This document shows positions 35,457 through 43,618 of a DNA stretch of 64,000 nucleotides, one piece after another. The stretch is from Arthrobacter sp. cf158. GTDB lineage: Bacteria; Actinomycetota; Actinomycetes; Actinomycetales; Micrococcaceae. The stretch is taken from NCBI RefSeq assembly GCF_900106835.1, contig NZ_FNNR01000004.1, positions 213,043 to 277,042 of the forward strand, given 5' to 3'. The notes below the pieces were generated by a model. That model saw nothing but the letters and a program-made list of their open reading frames with translations, was not told the origin of the DNA and searched no databases. The translations under genes and the position numbers were made by a program. Numbering within the stretch: the stretch's first letter is position 1; every line of letters starts with the position of its first letter.

Positions 35457-36674
35457 TTAGTTGCCGGCGAGGGCAGCGATGCGGGATACGGCAAGTTCGG
35501 CGTACAGCGCGGCGCCGTCGGTGAGGACGCCGTCGTCGAACATTGCGTACGGCGAGTGGTTGAACGGCGACGTCGTGTGGTCGGCGCCGGGGGCAACGGC
35601 ACTGAGTCCCACAAAGGTGCCGGGGACTTCGGCGAGGACGCGGGAGAAGTCCTCGGAACCGCTCAGGGGAGTTGCCATGCGGGTGTGCCGGGATTCGCCG
35701 AACATTCCGGCGATGACTTTCTCCGCGGTGGTGGTTTCGTCGTCGTCGTTGATGGTGAGGGGGTATTCCTCTTGGTAGTGCACGTCCGCCTCCAAACCGT
35801 GGGCTGCCGCGATGCCGTGCAGAAGCCTGGGTACTGCTTCCATCATCTTGCGGCGGGACTCTTCGGAGAAGGTCCTGATGGTGGCCTCGATGCGGGCGGT
35901 CTCGGGGATGACGTTGCGCTTGGTTCCTGCGTGCAGGACACCGACGGTCAGGACTACGGGATCGAACATGTTGAACTGGCGCGTGACCATGACCTGGAGT
36001 GCGGTGACCATCTCGGCAGCGGCGGTGACGGGGTCCTTGGCCGAGTAAGGAGCCGAGCCATGGCCGCCCGCGCCCAAGACAGTGACAACGAGTCCGTCCG
36101 AGGAGCTGAGCATGACGCCGGGCTTGGTGACGAACTGACCGTGCGGTTCCAGGGAAGAGAACACGTGCATTCCGTAGGCGGTGTCAGCGCGACGCCCGGC
36201 AGCATCCAGCACACCTTCCTTGATCATGTAACTCGCTCCGTCGAATCCTTCCTCGCCGGGCTGGAACATGAGGATCACATCGCCGGCCAACTGATCGCGA
36301 CGCTCTGCCAGGAGAGTGGCCGCACCGGCCAGCATGGAGGTGTGGAGGTCGTGACCACAAGCGTGCATGGCGCCATCCACACGGGAGGTGTAGTCCACGC
36401 CGGTGGTTTCCTGGACTGGAAGTCCGTCCATGTCGGCCCGCAGCAGCACCACGGGCTTCTCGGCCGAAGTGTGAGCCGCGCCGCCGCGCAGGACTGCGGT
36501 GACCGACGTCGTTTCCTTGCCAAGGGTGATCTCGTACGGCAGTCCGTCCAATGCCTTGAGCACCTTTTCCTGCGTGCGGGGTAGCTGCAGGCCGATCTCG
36601 GGTTCGCGGTGCAGGTCGTGGCGGAGACGGACGATGTCGTCCCGCAGTTCCTTGGCATCTGCCGCGATGGTCAT
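35457..36674 (-). CDS. M20 family amidohydrolase (hippurate hydrolase-like)
   Basis: 405 residues. The two-metal peptidase core shows RHDLHREPEIGLQLPRT, ADMDGLPVQE, HACGHDLHTSM, QPGEEG and a C-terminal HSP motif, as in amidohydrolases that remove acyl groups from amino acids or indole-3-acetyl conjugates. It probably hydrolyses an N-acyl amino acid. The MHS transporter gene follows, and the Lrp/AsnC regulator is divergent. Confidence 0.88.
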   Translation of the reverse strand: MTIAADAKELRDDIVRLRHDLHREPEIGLQLPRTQEKVLKALDGLPYEITLGKETTSVTAVLRGGAAHTSAEKPVVLLRADMDGLPVQETTGVDYTSRVDGAMHACGHDLHTSMLAGAATLLAERRDQLAGDVILMFQPGEEGFDGASYMIKEGVLDAAGRRADTAYGMHVFSSLEPHGQFVTKPGVMLSSSDGLVVTVLGAGGHGSAPYSAKDPVTAAAEMVTALQVMVTRQFNMFDPVVLTVGVLHAGTKRNVIPETARIEATIRTFSEESRRKMMEAVPRLLHGIAAAHGLEADVHYQEEYPLTINDDDETTTAEKVIAGMFGESRHTRMATPLSGSEDFSRVLAEVPGTFVGLSAVAPGADHTTSPFNHSPYAMFDDGVLTDGAALYAELAVSRIAALAGN

Positions 36675-36814
36675 AAGTGCTCCTGTGGTGCTCGGGGATG
36701 GGTTCCTTATGCCATTCTGAGGTGATGTGGTTCACATGGCGTGAAACATCTGTAAATATTCATGTTCGAGTGTAAAAGTGCAGGATTCATGCAGGGCAGT
36801 GGGAGAATCGACTC
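36675..36814. promoter_or_regulatory. divergent control region with candidate Lrp/AsnC sites
   Basis: The 140-base gap is AT-rich compared with its neighbours. It holds a dyad ATGTG-N3-CACAT at 36724-36736 and two TGTAAA half-sites near 36751 and 36771. The adjacent Lrp/AsnC protein is the likely binder. Sites are inferred. Confidence 0.45.
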
Positions 36815-37852
36815 ATGGAGCTCAGCGAAGAAGATCTGCGACTGGTCAACGCACTGCAGATTTCACCCCGGATCAGTTGGTCGGATGCCGGGGAAGTCCT
36901 GGGCGTTCACGCCACCACCCTGGCCGCCCGTTGGGAACGCCTGCGGGCGGCTGGCGCGGCCTGGACAACGGCCCACCTGATGGGCGATCCCAAAGACATG
37001 TGCCTGGCCATGGTGGACATTGACTGCGAAATGCACCTTAGGCCCCACGTCACATCCGCCGTTGCCCGCATACCCGAGGTCATTACGGTGGAGGAAGCCG
37101 CCAGCAACCGAGACCTCACACTGACGGTCATCACCCAGGACCTGAAGCAGTTCAGCACCCAGCTGCTGCCCAGGCTCAAGGAAATCCGGGGCCTCACCAA
37201 GTACCACACGGCCCTCTGCACGCGGATCCACACCAGCGGATACGCGTGGCGGCTCAATGTGCTCACCAAGGCTGAACAGCAGGCACTCCGGGCGCTCGCA
37301 GGACCCGAATCGGCCAACCCGTCCGCGCCGGATGCCGTGGTGGTCCCGCTGCCGGAAAGCCACCTGGCGCTTATCCCGTTCCTGGCCCGCGATGGCAGGG
37401 CCACGGCGGCGGAGATCTCCCGCGCCCTGGGCCGGAATCCGGCAACGGTTCAACGACAACTCGGTCGGGTGCTCGCCAGCCGGATGCTGTCCTTCCGCTG
37501 CGAGATTGCCCAGCAGTTCTCGGGATTCCCCATCACCGTTCAGTGGTTCGCGAATGTGCCCGCAGGGGAGCACCAGGCCGCCGCCACGGAGCTCAGGGCC
37601 ATCCGGAACATCAGGTTCTCCGCGTCCACCACAGGGCGCACCAACTTCACCATGATCATGTGGCTGCGTTCTTTGGCAGACGTCATGGAAATGGAGCTCA
37701 CCATCCAGCAGCGGATTCCAGGCATAGAACTGGTGGAAAGCGTGGTCATGCTCAACACAGCCAAGCGCGTCGGGTGGATGCTGAACCCGGACTCCACCGC
37801 CACAGGGACAGTTGTGGCGCCGTACGGGGAGCTGCTGCCGGCAGGAATTTAG
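36815..37852 (+). CDS. double-module Lrp/AsnC family regulator
   Basis: 345 residues, about twice the usual Lrp length. It contains two AsnC modules: HTH 1 at ~1-60 (ISWSDAGEVLGVHATTLAARWERL) with a first ligand domain to ~155, then HTH 2 near 185-235 (GRATAAEISRALGRNPATVQRQL) with a second ligand domain. It most likely controls the divergent amidohydrolase/MHS operon. Its stop overlaps the convergent methyltransferase stop by four bases. Confidence 0.88.
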   Translation: MELSEEDLRLVNALQISPRISWSDAGEVLGVHATTLAARWERLRAAGAAWTTAHLMGDPKDMCLAMVDIDCEMHLRPHVTSAVARIPEVITVEEAASNRDLTLTVITQDLKQFSTQLLPRLKEIRGLTKYHTALCTRIHTSGYAWRLNVLTKAEQQALRALAGPESANPSAPDAVVVPLPESHLALIPFLARDGRATAAEISRALGRNPATVQRQLGRVLASRMLSFRCEIAQQFSGFPITVQWFANVPAGEHQAAATELRAIRNIRFSASTTGRTNFTMIMWLRSLADVMEMELTIQQRIPGIELVESVVMLNTAKRVGWMLNPDSTATGTVVAPYGELLPAGI

Positions 37853-38559
37853 GCGTGCTTGGTGGCCCTCAGGACCGTGTCCAAGGTGGTGCCGGACTCG
37901 CCGTTCGGGCCAGTGACAGTCCTTGCGCGGTCAGTGAGGACGTTGACAAACCACGGCTCGCGATCCAGTCTCAGAGCGCCCGCCAGCTGCTCCGGAGTGA
38001 AGAACATGCCGGAGTCGTGGTGGTGGCTCCACGACGGGAGACCGTGCGGGTGATGACCCACGATCAACAAAGTGCCGCCTGGTGCGACCGCCGCTGCCGC
38101 CAATGCCACGGAATCCCGCCACGGCAGGAGGGGAGAGTGCAGGAACTGGGCCGAGACCAAATCAAACACCGGCTCCGGCGTCCACTCGGCAAGGTCCTGC
38201 TGCTGCCAGATGATCTTGTCCGCATGGTCGGTTTGCGCTGCATGGGCTGCTGCCCGTTCAAGCGCGACGGCGGACACGTCCAACGCGGTGACGGTCCAGC
38301 CTTGCTGGGCCAACCAAATAGCGTCACCGCCTTCCCCGGAGCCCAGGTCCAGTGCCTTTCCCGGCTTCAGCCCAGCGACCTCGGCAACCAGTTGCGGGTT
38401 CGGGTTCCCGCTCCAAATTTTGGCGCGCTCCCGGTACATCCCGTCCCACATGTCCACGGCGTTGTCCGCGTCCTTATGGAGGTTCAGGCCGCCCTGCTGC
38501 GCTCCTTCATGCTGGTGCCCGTGCTGGTGGGTGCCGCCGTCGTGCGTCTTTTCAGTCAT
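37849..38559 (-). CDS. class I SAM-dependent methyltransferase
   Basis: 236 residues. After a histidine-rich N-terminus (THQHGHQHEGAQ) comes a SAM fold with motif I ALDLGSGEGGDAIWLA and motif II VTALDVSAVAL, similar to the tellurite/thiopurine-type methyltransferases. Substrate is unknown. MTEKTHDGG at 38559 is the chosen start, without a clear ribosome site. Confidence 0.82.
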   Translation of the reverse strand: MTEKTHDGGTHQHGHQHEGAQQGGLNLHKDADNAVDMWDGMYRERAKIWSGNPNPQLVAEVAGLKPGKALDLGSGEGGDAIWLAQQGWTVTALDVSAVALERAAAHAAQTDHADKIIWQQQDLAEWTPEPVFDLVSAQFLHSPLLPWRDSVALAAAAVAPGGTLLIVGHHPHGLPSWSHHHDSGMFFTPEQLAGALRLDREPWFVNVLTDRARTVTGPNGESGTTLDTVLRATKHA

Positions 38560-38720
38560 ACGCCAAGCGTGCCGTGGGCCGCGAGGAAAAGGCAACGCCT
38601 GTTGCTATTCCGGCAAAGTCCAACGCTGCGTGGACGCCTCTGGTATTTGTCTGCGACGGCGGATAACCTTTGATCTTCTGCGCCCGAATCATTCCGGTGG
38701 CGCCTCGTACTGGGGGATTC

Positions 38721-40733
38721 ATGGTTTTCTTGCCGCGCATCGTTCGTGTGCCCACTGCGCTGACGGCTGCAGCAGTGCAGCTGTTGGTGGGCGGTGGGGT
38801 TGCTAACGCGCATCCCATTCAGCCCACTGCCAACTCATCAGTTTCCCTTTCGACATCGCTGAAAACCGCGGGTCAAAGTCCCTCGGGGATAAGAGCGCTG
38901 GAAGTCCCTATGGCTTCGATGGATTCTCCAGACACCCTTGCAGTAGACGCAAGCATTTTGAAGTTCAGTCGTGACGGATCCAGGGCCTTCGTCTATGGCA
39001 GTCAATACTTTGCAGATATCTACGCTCCGGCAGACATGGTGTCCGGCAGCGTTGAGGTGATGAACGCCTTCGACCTCGCGATGTCGCCAAGCGGATCCAC
39101 CGCGTACCTGCCTACAAGCTACGAGACGGCTGACGTCGCTGTGGTGGACACCGTGCGGCACACGGTCACAGCCAGAATTCCTCTGGCTGAAGAGGCCCAG
39201 AAGGTCGCCATCTCAGCAAACGGCGCTGTCCTTTATGCGTTGTCTGGGAGGCCCTATGATTCGCCACTAAGAAACGGGGTGGTGAGCGTTATCGACCTCG
39301 CAGCAAAAGCTGTGAAGGCCGTTGTTCCCGTTGGGGCCGGTGCCAACGACGTCCTGGTCGCGCCTTCCGGGGACAAGATTTACGTGTCGAATTACGCTGA
39401 CAACACCGTGACTGTCATTAGCGCGGCTACCAACAAAGTGGTCAAGACGATTCCCATCGAGGGTGGGCTGGGTCGTGGCTCCATCTCTGCCGATGGTGCA
39501 AAAATCTTTTACCCAAAGCCTGCTGGTGGGATCGCAGTCGTGGGGATCTCAATGGACACGGTTCTTGCCAATATTCCGACCAATTCGCCTGTGAACGCCC
39601 CTGTATTCACCCGAGACGGTTCACGGGCATACTTCGTGGATCAATATCCGGGGCGCATTGTGAACGGAGAAAACGTCCCAGGCGATTACTCCGTATCTGA
39701 GATTGACCTTGCGAAGAATACAGCGAGAGCCATTAGCACTGTAGACCCGGGTCAAGGCACTCCCGGCCGTCCTGTTGTACAAACGAGCCCGGACGGTAAG
39801 AGGCTCTACGTGCTGGGCAGCAAAGCTGTAGTCCTTACATTACCTTCGCTTCAGGTCCTGGCCAGCACCCCCATGCCCAGAATGGTCAGCAGTTTCACGA
39901 TGTCCCCGGATGGTAGCAAGGGCTACGGGCTAACAACTGGCGGAGGACACATCGTGGTGGTCAATGCGCCCCGCCTTGACAACGTCCGCAAGGATTACAA
40001 CTCCGATTTCGCCACAGATATCCTGGCCCGTGATTCGGGAGGTGCACTGTGGCTCTATCCGGGCAACGCCAACAAGGGTTGGCTTACGCGGACTCGAGCC
40101 GGCTCTGGCTGGAATGGCATGAACTTGGTTGTTACTCCCGGTGACTTCAATGGAGACTTGAAGCCGGATGTCCTGGCGCGGGACAACTCTGGCGACCTTT
40201 GGCTGTATCCAGGGGATGGACAGTCGTATTGGTGGTCACCCAGCAAGATTGGCGTGGGCTGGAATGCCATGACCGCAGTGTTCGCACCGGGAGATTTTGA
40301 TTATGACGGGCACTCGGACATTTTGGCCCGCGACGGCGCGGGCGACCTGTGGCTCTATCCGGGCAATGGCATGGGCGGGTGGTTATCGCGTACGAAGGTC
40401 GGTTCCGGTTGGAATGACATGACGGCAATCATGGGACCTGGGAGAAATGCGAACCCCGGTACTGATGTGCTTGCACGCGACAGCGCCGGAACCTTGTGGC
40501 TCTACGAGCGCGATCTGTCCAACCGTTGGGTACCTCGGCGGCAAGTCGGCACCGGCTGGAATGCGATGACCAGCATCGTGACTCCGGGGGACTTCGATGG
40601 CGACGACATTCCGGACATTCTGGCGCGAGATTTCTCCGGCGACTTCTGGCTCTACCCGGGAACAGAACATGGAGGCTATCAGCCAGGGGTAAGGGTGGGC
40701 GCTGGTTGGAACGTGATGACGGCAATCGCATAG
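38721..40733 (+). CDS. secreted beta-propeller plus FG-GAP/VCBS repeat protein
   Basis: 670 residues. The signal peptide is followed by ANAHP. Residues ~45-415 form YVTN-type beta-propeller repeats (GANDVLVAPSGDKIYVSNYA). Residues ~425-670 hold five ~48-residue FG-GAP-like repeats ending in LWLYPG; four carry a calcium-type loop (DFNGDLKPD, DFDYDGHSD, DFDGDDIPD), the fourth is degenerate. GGGGG lies before the ATG at 38721. The gene is visibly less GC-rich than its neighbours, a possible sign of transfer. An adhesive or surface role is plausible only. Confidence 0.82.
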   Translation: MVFLPRIVRVPTALTAAAVQLLVGGGVANAHPIQPTANSSVSLSTSLKTAGQSPSGIRALEVPMASMDSPDTLAVDASILKFSRDGSRAFVYGSQYFADIYAPADMVSGSVEVMNAFDLAMSPSGSTAYLPTSYETADVAVVDTVRHTVTARIPLAEEAQKVAISANGAVLYALSGRPYDSPLRNGVVSVIDLAAKAVKAVVPVGAGANDVLVAPSGDKIYVSNYADNTVTVISAATNKVVKTIPIEGGLGRGSISADGAKIFYPKPAGGIAVVGISMDTVLANIPTNSPVNAPVFTRDGSRAYFVDQYPGRIVNGENVPGDYSVSEIDLAKNTARAISTVDPGQGTPGRPVVQTSPDGKRLYVLGSKAVVLTLPSLQVLASTPMPRMVSSFTMSPDGSKGYGLTTGGGHIVVVNAPRLDNVRKDYNSDFATDILARDSGGALWLYPGNANKGWLTRTRAGSGWNGMNLVVTPGDFNGDLKPDVLARDNSGDLWLYPGDGQSYWWSPSKIGVGWNAMTAVFAPGDFDYDGHSDILARDGAGDLWLYPGNGMGGWLSRTKVGSGWNDMTAIMGPGRNANPGTDVLARDSAGTLWLYERDLSNRWVPRRQVGTGWNAMTSIVTPGDFDGDDIPDILARDFSGDFWLYPGTEHGGYQPGVRVGAGWNVMTAIA

Positions 40734-40755
40734 CCGGCCCCTGTTTCACGTTGTT

Positions 40756-41235
40756 CTAACCCGGGGGCAGTTCAGCCTCCGCTTCCGGCAAGTTCCAACG
40801 CTGCGCCCCGGCCCCCGAAGCCCCGAGCTCATCCGAGGGGTTCTGCAACGTGCACGACTTCAGGCTCAGGCAGCCACAGCCTATGCACCCGTCAAGGTCG
40901 TTGCGCAGATGTTCCAGCGCTGCGATCCGCTGGTCCAATTCCTCGCGCCACCTCAGCGACAACTTGGCCCAGTCGCGCTTGGTGGGGGTCCGGCCATCGG
41001 GCAACGAGTCCAGCGCCTCCCGGATGTCCTTCAACGGCAGGCCCACTCGCTGGGAGGTCTTGATGAACGCGACCCGCCGCAGCGTGTCGCGCCGGTACCG
41101 CCGCTGGTTGCCGGCCGTGCGCTCGGCTTCGATGAGTCCGTTGCGTTCATAGAAATGAAGGGCCGACGGCGACACTCCACTGCGTTCGGACAGCTCACCG
41201 ATAGTGAGTGGCCGGTGCGTGGGGACGTGCGTCAT
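40756..41235 (-). CDS. soxR: redox-sensitive transcriptional activator SoxR
   Basis: 159 residues, MerR family. The HTH is at 9-45 (LTIGELSERSGVSPSALHFYE) and a dimer helix follows. The [2Fe-2S] cysteines are C117, C120, C122 and C128 (CIGCGCLSLKSC), the SoxR pattern. Redox-active compounds oxidise the cluster and switch on the target promoter. The start at 41235 has GGAG upstream. A SoxR box lies in the gap to the divergent MFS gene. Confidence 0.93.
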   Translation of the reverse strand: MTHVPTHRPLTIGELSERSGVSPSALHFYERNGLIEAERTAGNQRRYRRDTLRRVAFIKTSQRVGLPLKDIREALDSLPDGRTPTKRDWAKLSLRWREELDQRIAALEHLRNDLDGCIGCGCLSLKSCTLQNPSDELGASGAGAQRWNLPEAEAELPPG

Positions 41236-41264
41236 GGAGCTGCTCCGAGGGTGGGCGGGATGGA

Positions 41265-41295
41265 TTGACCTCAACATTAGTTGAGGTTCTAGGGT
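41265..41295 (+). promoter_or_regulatory. SoxR box and SoxR-type promoter of the MFS gene
   Basis: The perfect dyad ACCTCAACATTAGTTGAGGT occupies 41268-41287 and matches the known SoxR box CCTCAAG-N4-CTTGAGG. It lies between TTGACC (-35, 41265-41270) and TAGGGT (-10, 41290-41295). The 19-base spacer is the long spacer expected for MerR-family activation. The start site would fall at or next to the ATG at 41303, giving a leaderless mRNA. Confidence 0.88.
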
Positions 41296-41302
41296 TGCGT
41301 CC

Positions 41303-42721
41303 ATGACCTCTGACACCTCATCGGCCGGGATTCTGAGCCGTCCTTACCTGCTTGCCACTGTGGGGGCTTGCGCGCTCGTGTTCCTGAGCGCTTTCGAGTC
41401 CCTCGCAGTGACCACCATCATGCCTCTCGTGAGCCGCGACCTTGACGGAGCCAGCCTCTATGCGTTGGCGTTCGCGGGCCCGCTGGCCACCGGCGTGATG
41501 GGCATGGTGGCGGCAGGAAACTGGTCCGATCGTCGTGGTCCCGCAGCGCCGTTGTACTCCTCCGTGGCGTTGTTCGTAGCTGGCCTGCTCATTGCCGGCA
41601 CGGCCGGAACAATGGAAATCCTGGTGCTCGGGCGGTTGGTGCAGGGTCTTGGTGGCGGTGCGATGACCGTGGCCCTCTACGTATTGGTGGCCCGTGTGTA
41701 CCCGCCGGCGCTGCATCCCAAGATCTTTGCGGCCTTTGCTGCGTCCTGGGTTGTCCCGTCCTTGGTGGGCCCGTTCGCGGCAGGTGTGGTGGCCCAGTTG
41801 AGCAGTTGGCACTGGGTGTTCCTCGGTGTGGTGGGACTGGTTGTTCCTGCGTTGCTGATGGTTGTGCCGGCCGTGCGGGGGATGAGTTCCGAACCCGCGG
41901 CCGAGCCTGCCCCAGCTGAGCCTGTCCCGTGGGCTTTTGGGCGCATGGGGTGGGCGGCGCTCGCCGCAGTCGCTGTCCTGGGACTGAACCTGTCCGCGGA
42001 GGTACCGGGCGTGGGCGGGGTGATTGCCGTCGTCGCGCTTGTCTTTGCCCTGGTGGCTGTGCGCCCGTTGGTTCCCCGCGGAACCCTGACCGCCCGCCGC
42101 GGCCTGCCCAGCGTGATCCTGGTCCGCGGATTGGCGTCCGCCGCGTTCTTCGGAGCCGAGGTGTACCTGCCGTACCTGCTGACCGAACGGTACGCCTTCA
42201 CGCCGACGTTCGCCGGGCTCACCTTGACCGGCGCTGCGCTGGCATGGGCCGGGGCGTCGGCGGTCCAAGGGCGGCTGGGCGCGAAGTTGGCAGACGACCT
42301 CGCCGTGAAGATCGGCGCCGCGTTGGTGCTGATAGCTGTGATCTCAACCCTGGTGACGGCCGTATTCGCCTTGCCAGCGGCCGTGGCTATTGTCGGCTGG
42401 ATCCTTGCCGGCGGCGGGATGGGGCTCATGTACCCGCGGCTGAGCGTCATGACCCTGGCCCTGTCCACGCCCGAGAACCAGGGATTCAACAGCGCGGCCA
42501 TGTCCATCTCCGATTCCCTCGGCGGTGCGCTGTCCCTCGCCGCCACGGGGCTCGTCTTCGCAGCATTTACGACGACGAACTCGTTTGCGGGGGTCTTCGC
42601 ACTGACGGCGGTGATCGCCGTCGTCGGGGTTCTTATCGCACCGAGGGTCGCCGCCCGCGTGGCCGCATCCGAGGGCCCGAGCGATTCCACGGCTGCACCC
42701 GAGCTCACGCACCACGTCTGA
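41303..42721 (+). CDS. MFS drug exporter, SoxR-controlled
   Basis: 472 residues with about 14 hydrophobic helices. The exporter motif C region GRLVQGLGGGAMTVALYVLVAR and WSDRRGP are visible. With the SoxR promoter it is likely to export redox-cycling compounds such as phenazines or quinones, by analogy with SoxR regulons in actinobacteria and pseudomonads. The stop is followed directly by the R3 repeat array. Confidence 0.88.
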   Translation: MTSDTSSAGILSRPYLLATVGACALVFLSAFESLAVTTIMPLVSRDLDGASLYALAFAGPLATGVMGMVAAGNWSDRRGPAAPLYSSVALFVAGLLIAGTAGTMEILVLGRLVQGLGGGAMTVALYVLVARVYPPALHPKIFAAFAASWVVPSLVGPFAAGVVAQLSSWHWVFLGVVGLVVPALLMVVPAVRGMSSEPAAEPAPAEPVPWAFGRMGWAALAAVAVLGLNLSAEVPGVGGVIAVVALVFALVAVRPLVPRGTLTARRGLPSVILVRGLASAAFFGAEVYLPYLLTERYAFTPTFAGLTLTGAALAWAGASAVQGRLGAKLADDLAVKIGAALVLIAVISTLVTAVFALPAAVAIVGWILAGGGMGLMYPRLSVMTLALSTPENQGFNSAAMSISDSLGGALSLAATGLVFAAFTTTNSFAGVFALTAVIAVVGVLIAPRVAARVAASEGPSDSTAAPELTHHV

Positions 42722-42762
42722 CTCGTTGTGGGCGGGGGAGTTGTGGGGTGAGCTGTGGGTGG

Positions 42763-43340
42763 GTTGTGGGGCCGGCTCTGCGTGTTTCGTGGGTCCGGAG
42801 CCGCGCATAGTAGGCCCCGCAAGGCGAGGGGGTGGGTTGTTGGGCCCGCTCTGCTCCCCATGCGATCCTCGAGCCGCGCATAGTAGGCCCCGCAAGGCGA
42901 GGGGGTGTGTTGTGGGGCCCGCTCTGCTCCCCATGCGAGCCCCGAGCCGCGCACAGTAGGCCCCGCAAGGCGAGGGGGTGAGTTGTGAGGCCCGCTCTGC
43001 GTGTTTCGTGGGTCCCGAGCCGCGCATAGCAGGCCCCGCAAGGCGAGGGGGTGTGTTGTGGGGCCGGCTCTGCACCCCAAGCGAGCCCCGAGTCGCGCAT
43101 AGTAGGCCTCGTAACGCGAGGGGGTGTGTTGTGGGGCCGGCTCTGCGTGTTTCGTGGGTCCGGAGCCGCGCTTAGTAGGCCCCGCAAGGCGAGGGGGTGA
43201 GTTGTGGGGCCCGCTCTGCTCCCCATGCGAGCCGCGAGCCCCGAGTCGCGCACAGTAGGCCCCGCAAGATGGAGGGGTGAGTTGTGGGGCCCGCTCTGCA
43301 CCCCATGCGAGCCGCGAGTCGCGCATAGCAGGCCCCGCAG
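42763..43340. repeat. R3 palindromic repeat array, eight units
   Basis: Eight direct units of ~70-80 bases. Each opens with TTGTGGGGCCCGCTCTGC (variants), has a ~20-base centre, then GCGCATAGTAGGCCCCGC, then AAGGCGAGGGGGTG. The two outer parts are imperfect inverted repeats, so each unit can fold. The centres are of two kinds: GTGTTTCGTGGGTCC (units 1, 4, 6) and TCCCCATGCGAGCC-like (units 2, 3, 5, 7, 8). Open frames across the array are repeat shadows. Related single units lie at 34057, 45357 and 45431. Confidence 0.9.
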
Positions 43341-43618
43341 CGCACCCCTGGCCAGCCCCGATGCGGGACCGCCGTGGAATCACTGCTAGACTGAGAACAC
43401 TTGATGTGCGGTGACGCCCTGAAGCAGGTGGCCTGAAAGGCTGCGCGGCGGGGCATTTTTCATGTGAGAGGCACATCCTGCGTCGATGAACGCGTTCTAT
43501 TTGGTCCCGGCCACCGCTGTTGCAGCGAACCGGTAGACCACCTGACTTTTCCTCGGCGAACCCCTGGCCCAACCGGCGTCGGGGGCCGATGTCCGCAACT
43601 GGACACCGCCCGAAAGAC
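43341..43618. other. intergenic leader before the DEAD-box helicase gene
   Basis: About 280 bases with no convincing gene. A GC-rich segment ending in CATTTTTC (near 43452-43462) could be a weak stem with a T-run, and the promoter is not obvious. A long 5' leader is common for cold-inducible DEAD-box genes, but nothing here proves it. Confidence 0.4.

Noticed and set aside
42763..43340. Possible CRISPR array
   Set aside because: Units are palindromic and head-to-tail with only two recurring centres instead of unique spacers, and there are no cas genes.
43381..43618. Known riboswitch or cold-shock element in the helicase leader
   Set aside because: I could not match any conserved riboswitch blocks; only a generic GC-rich stem and a short T-run are visible.
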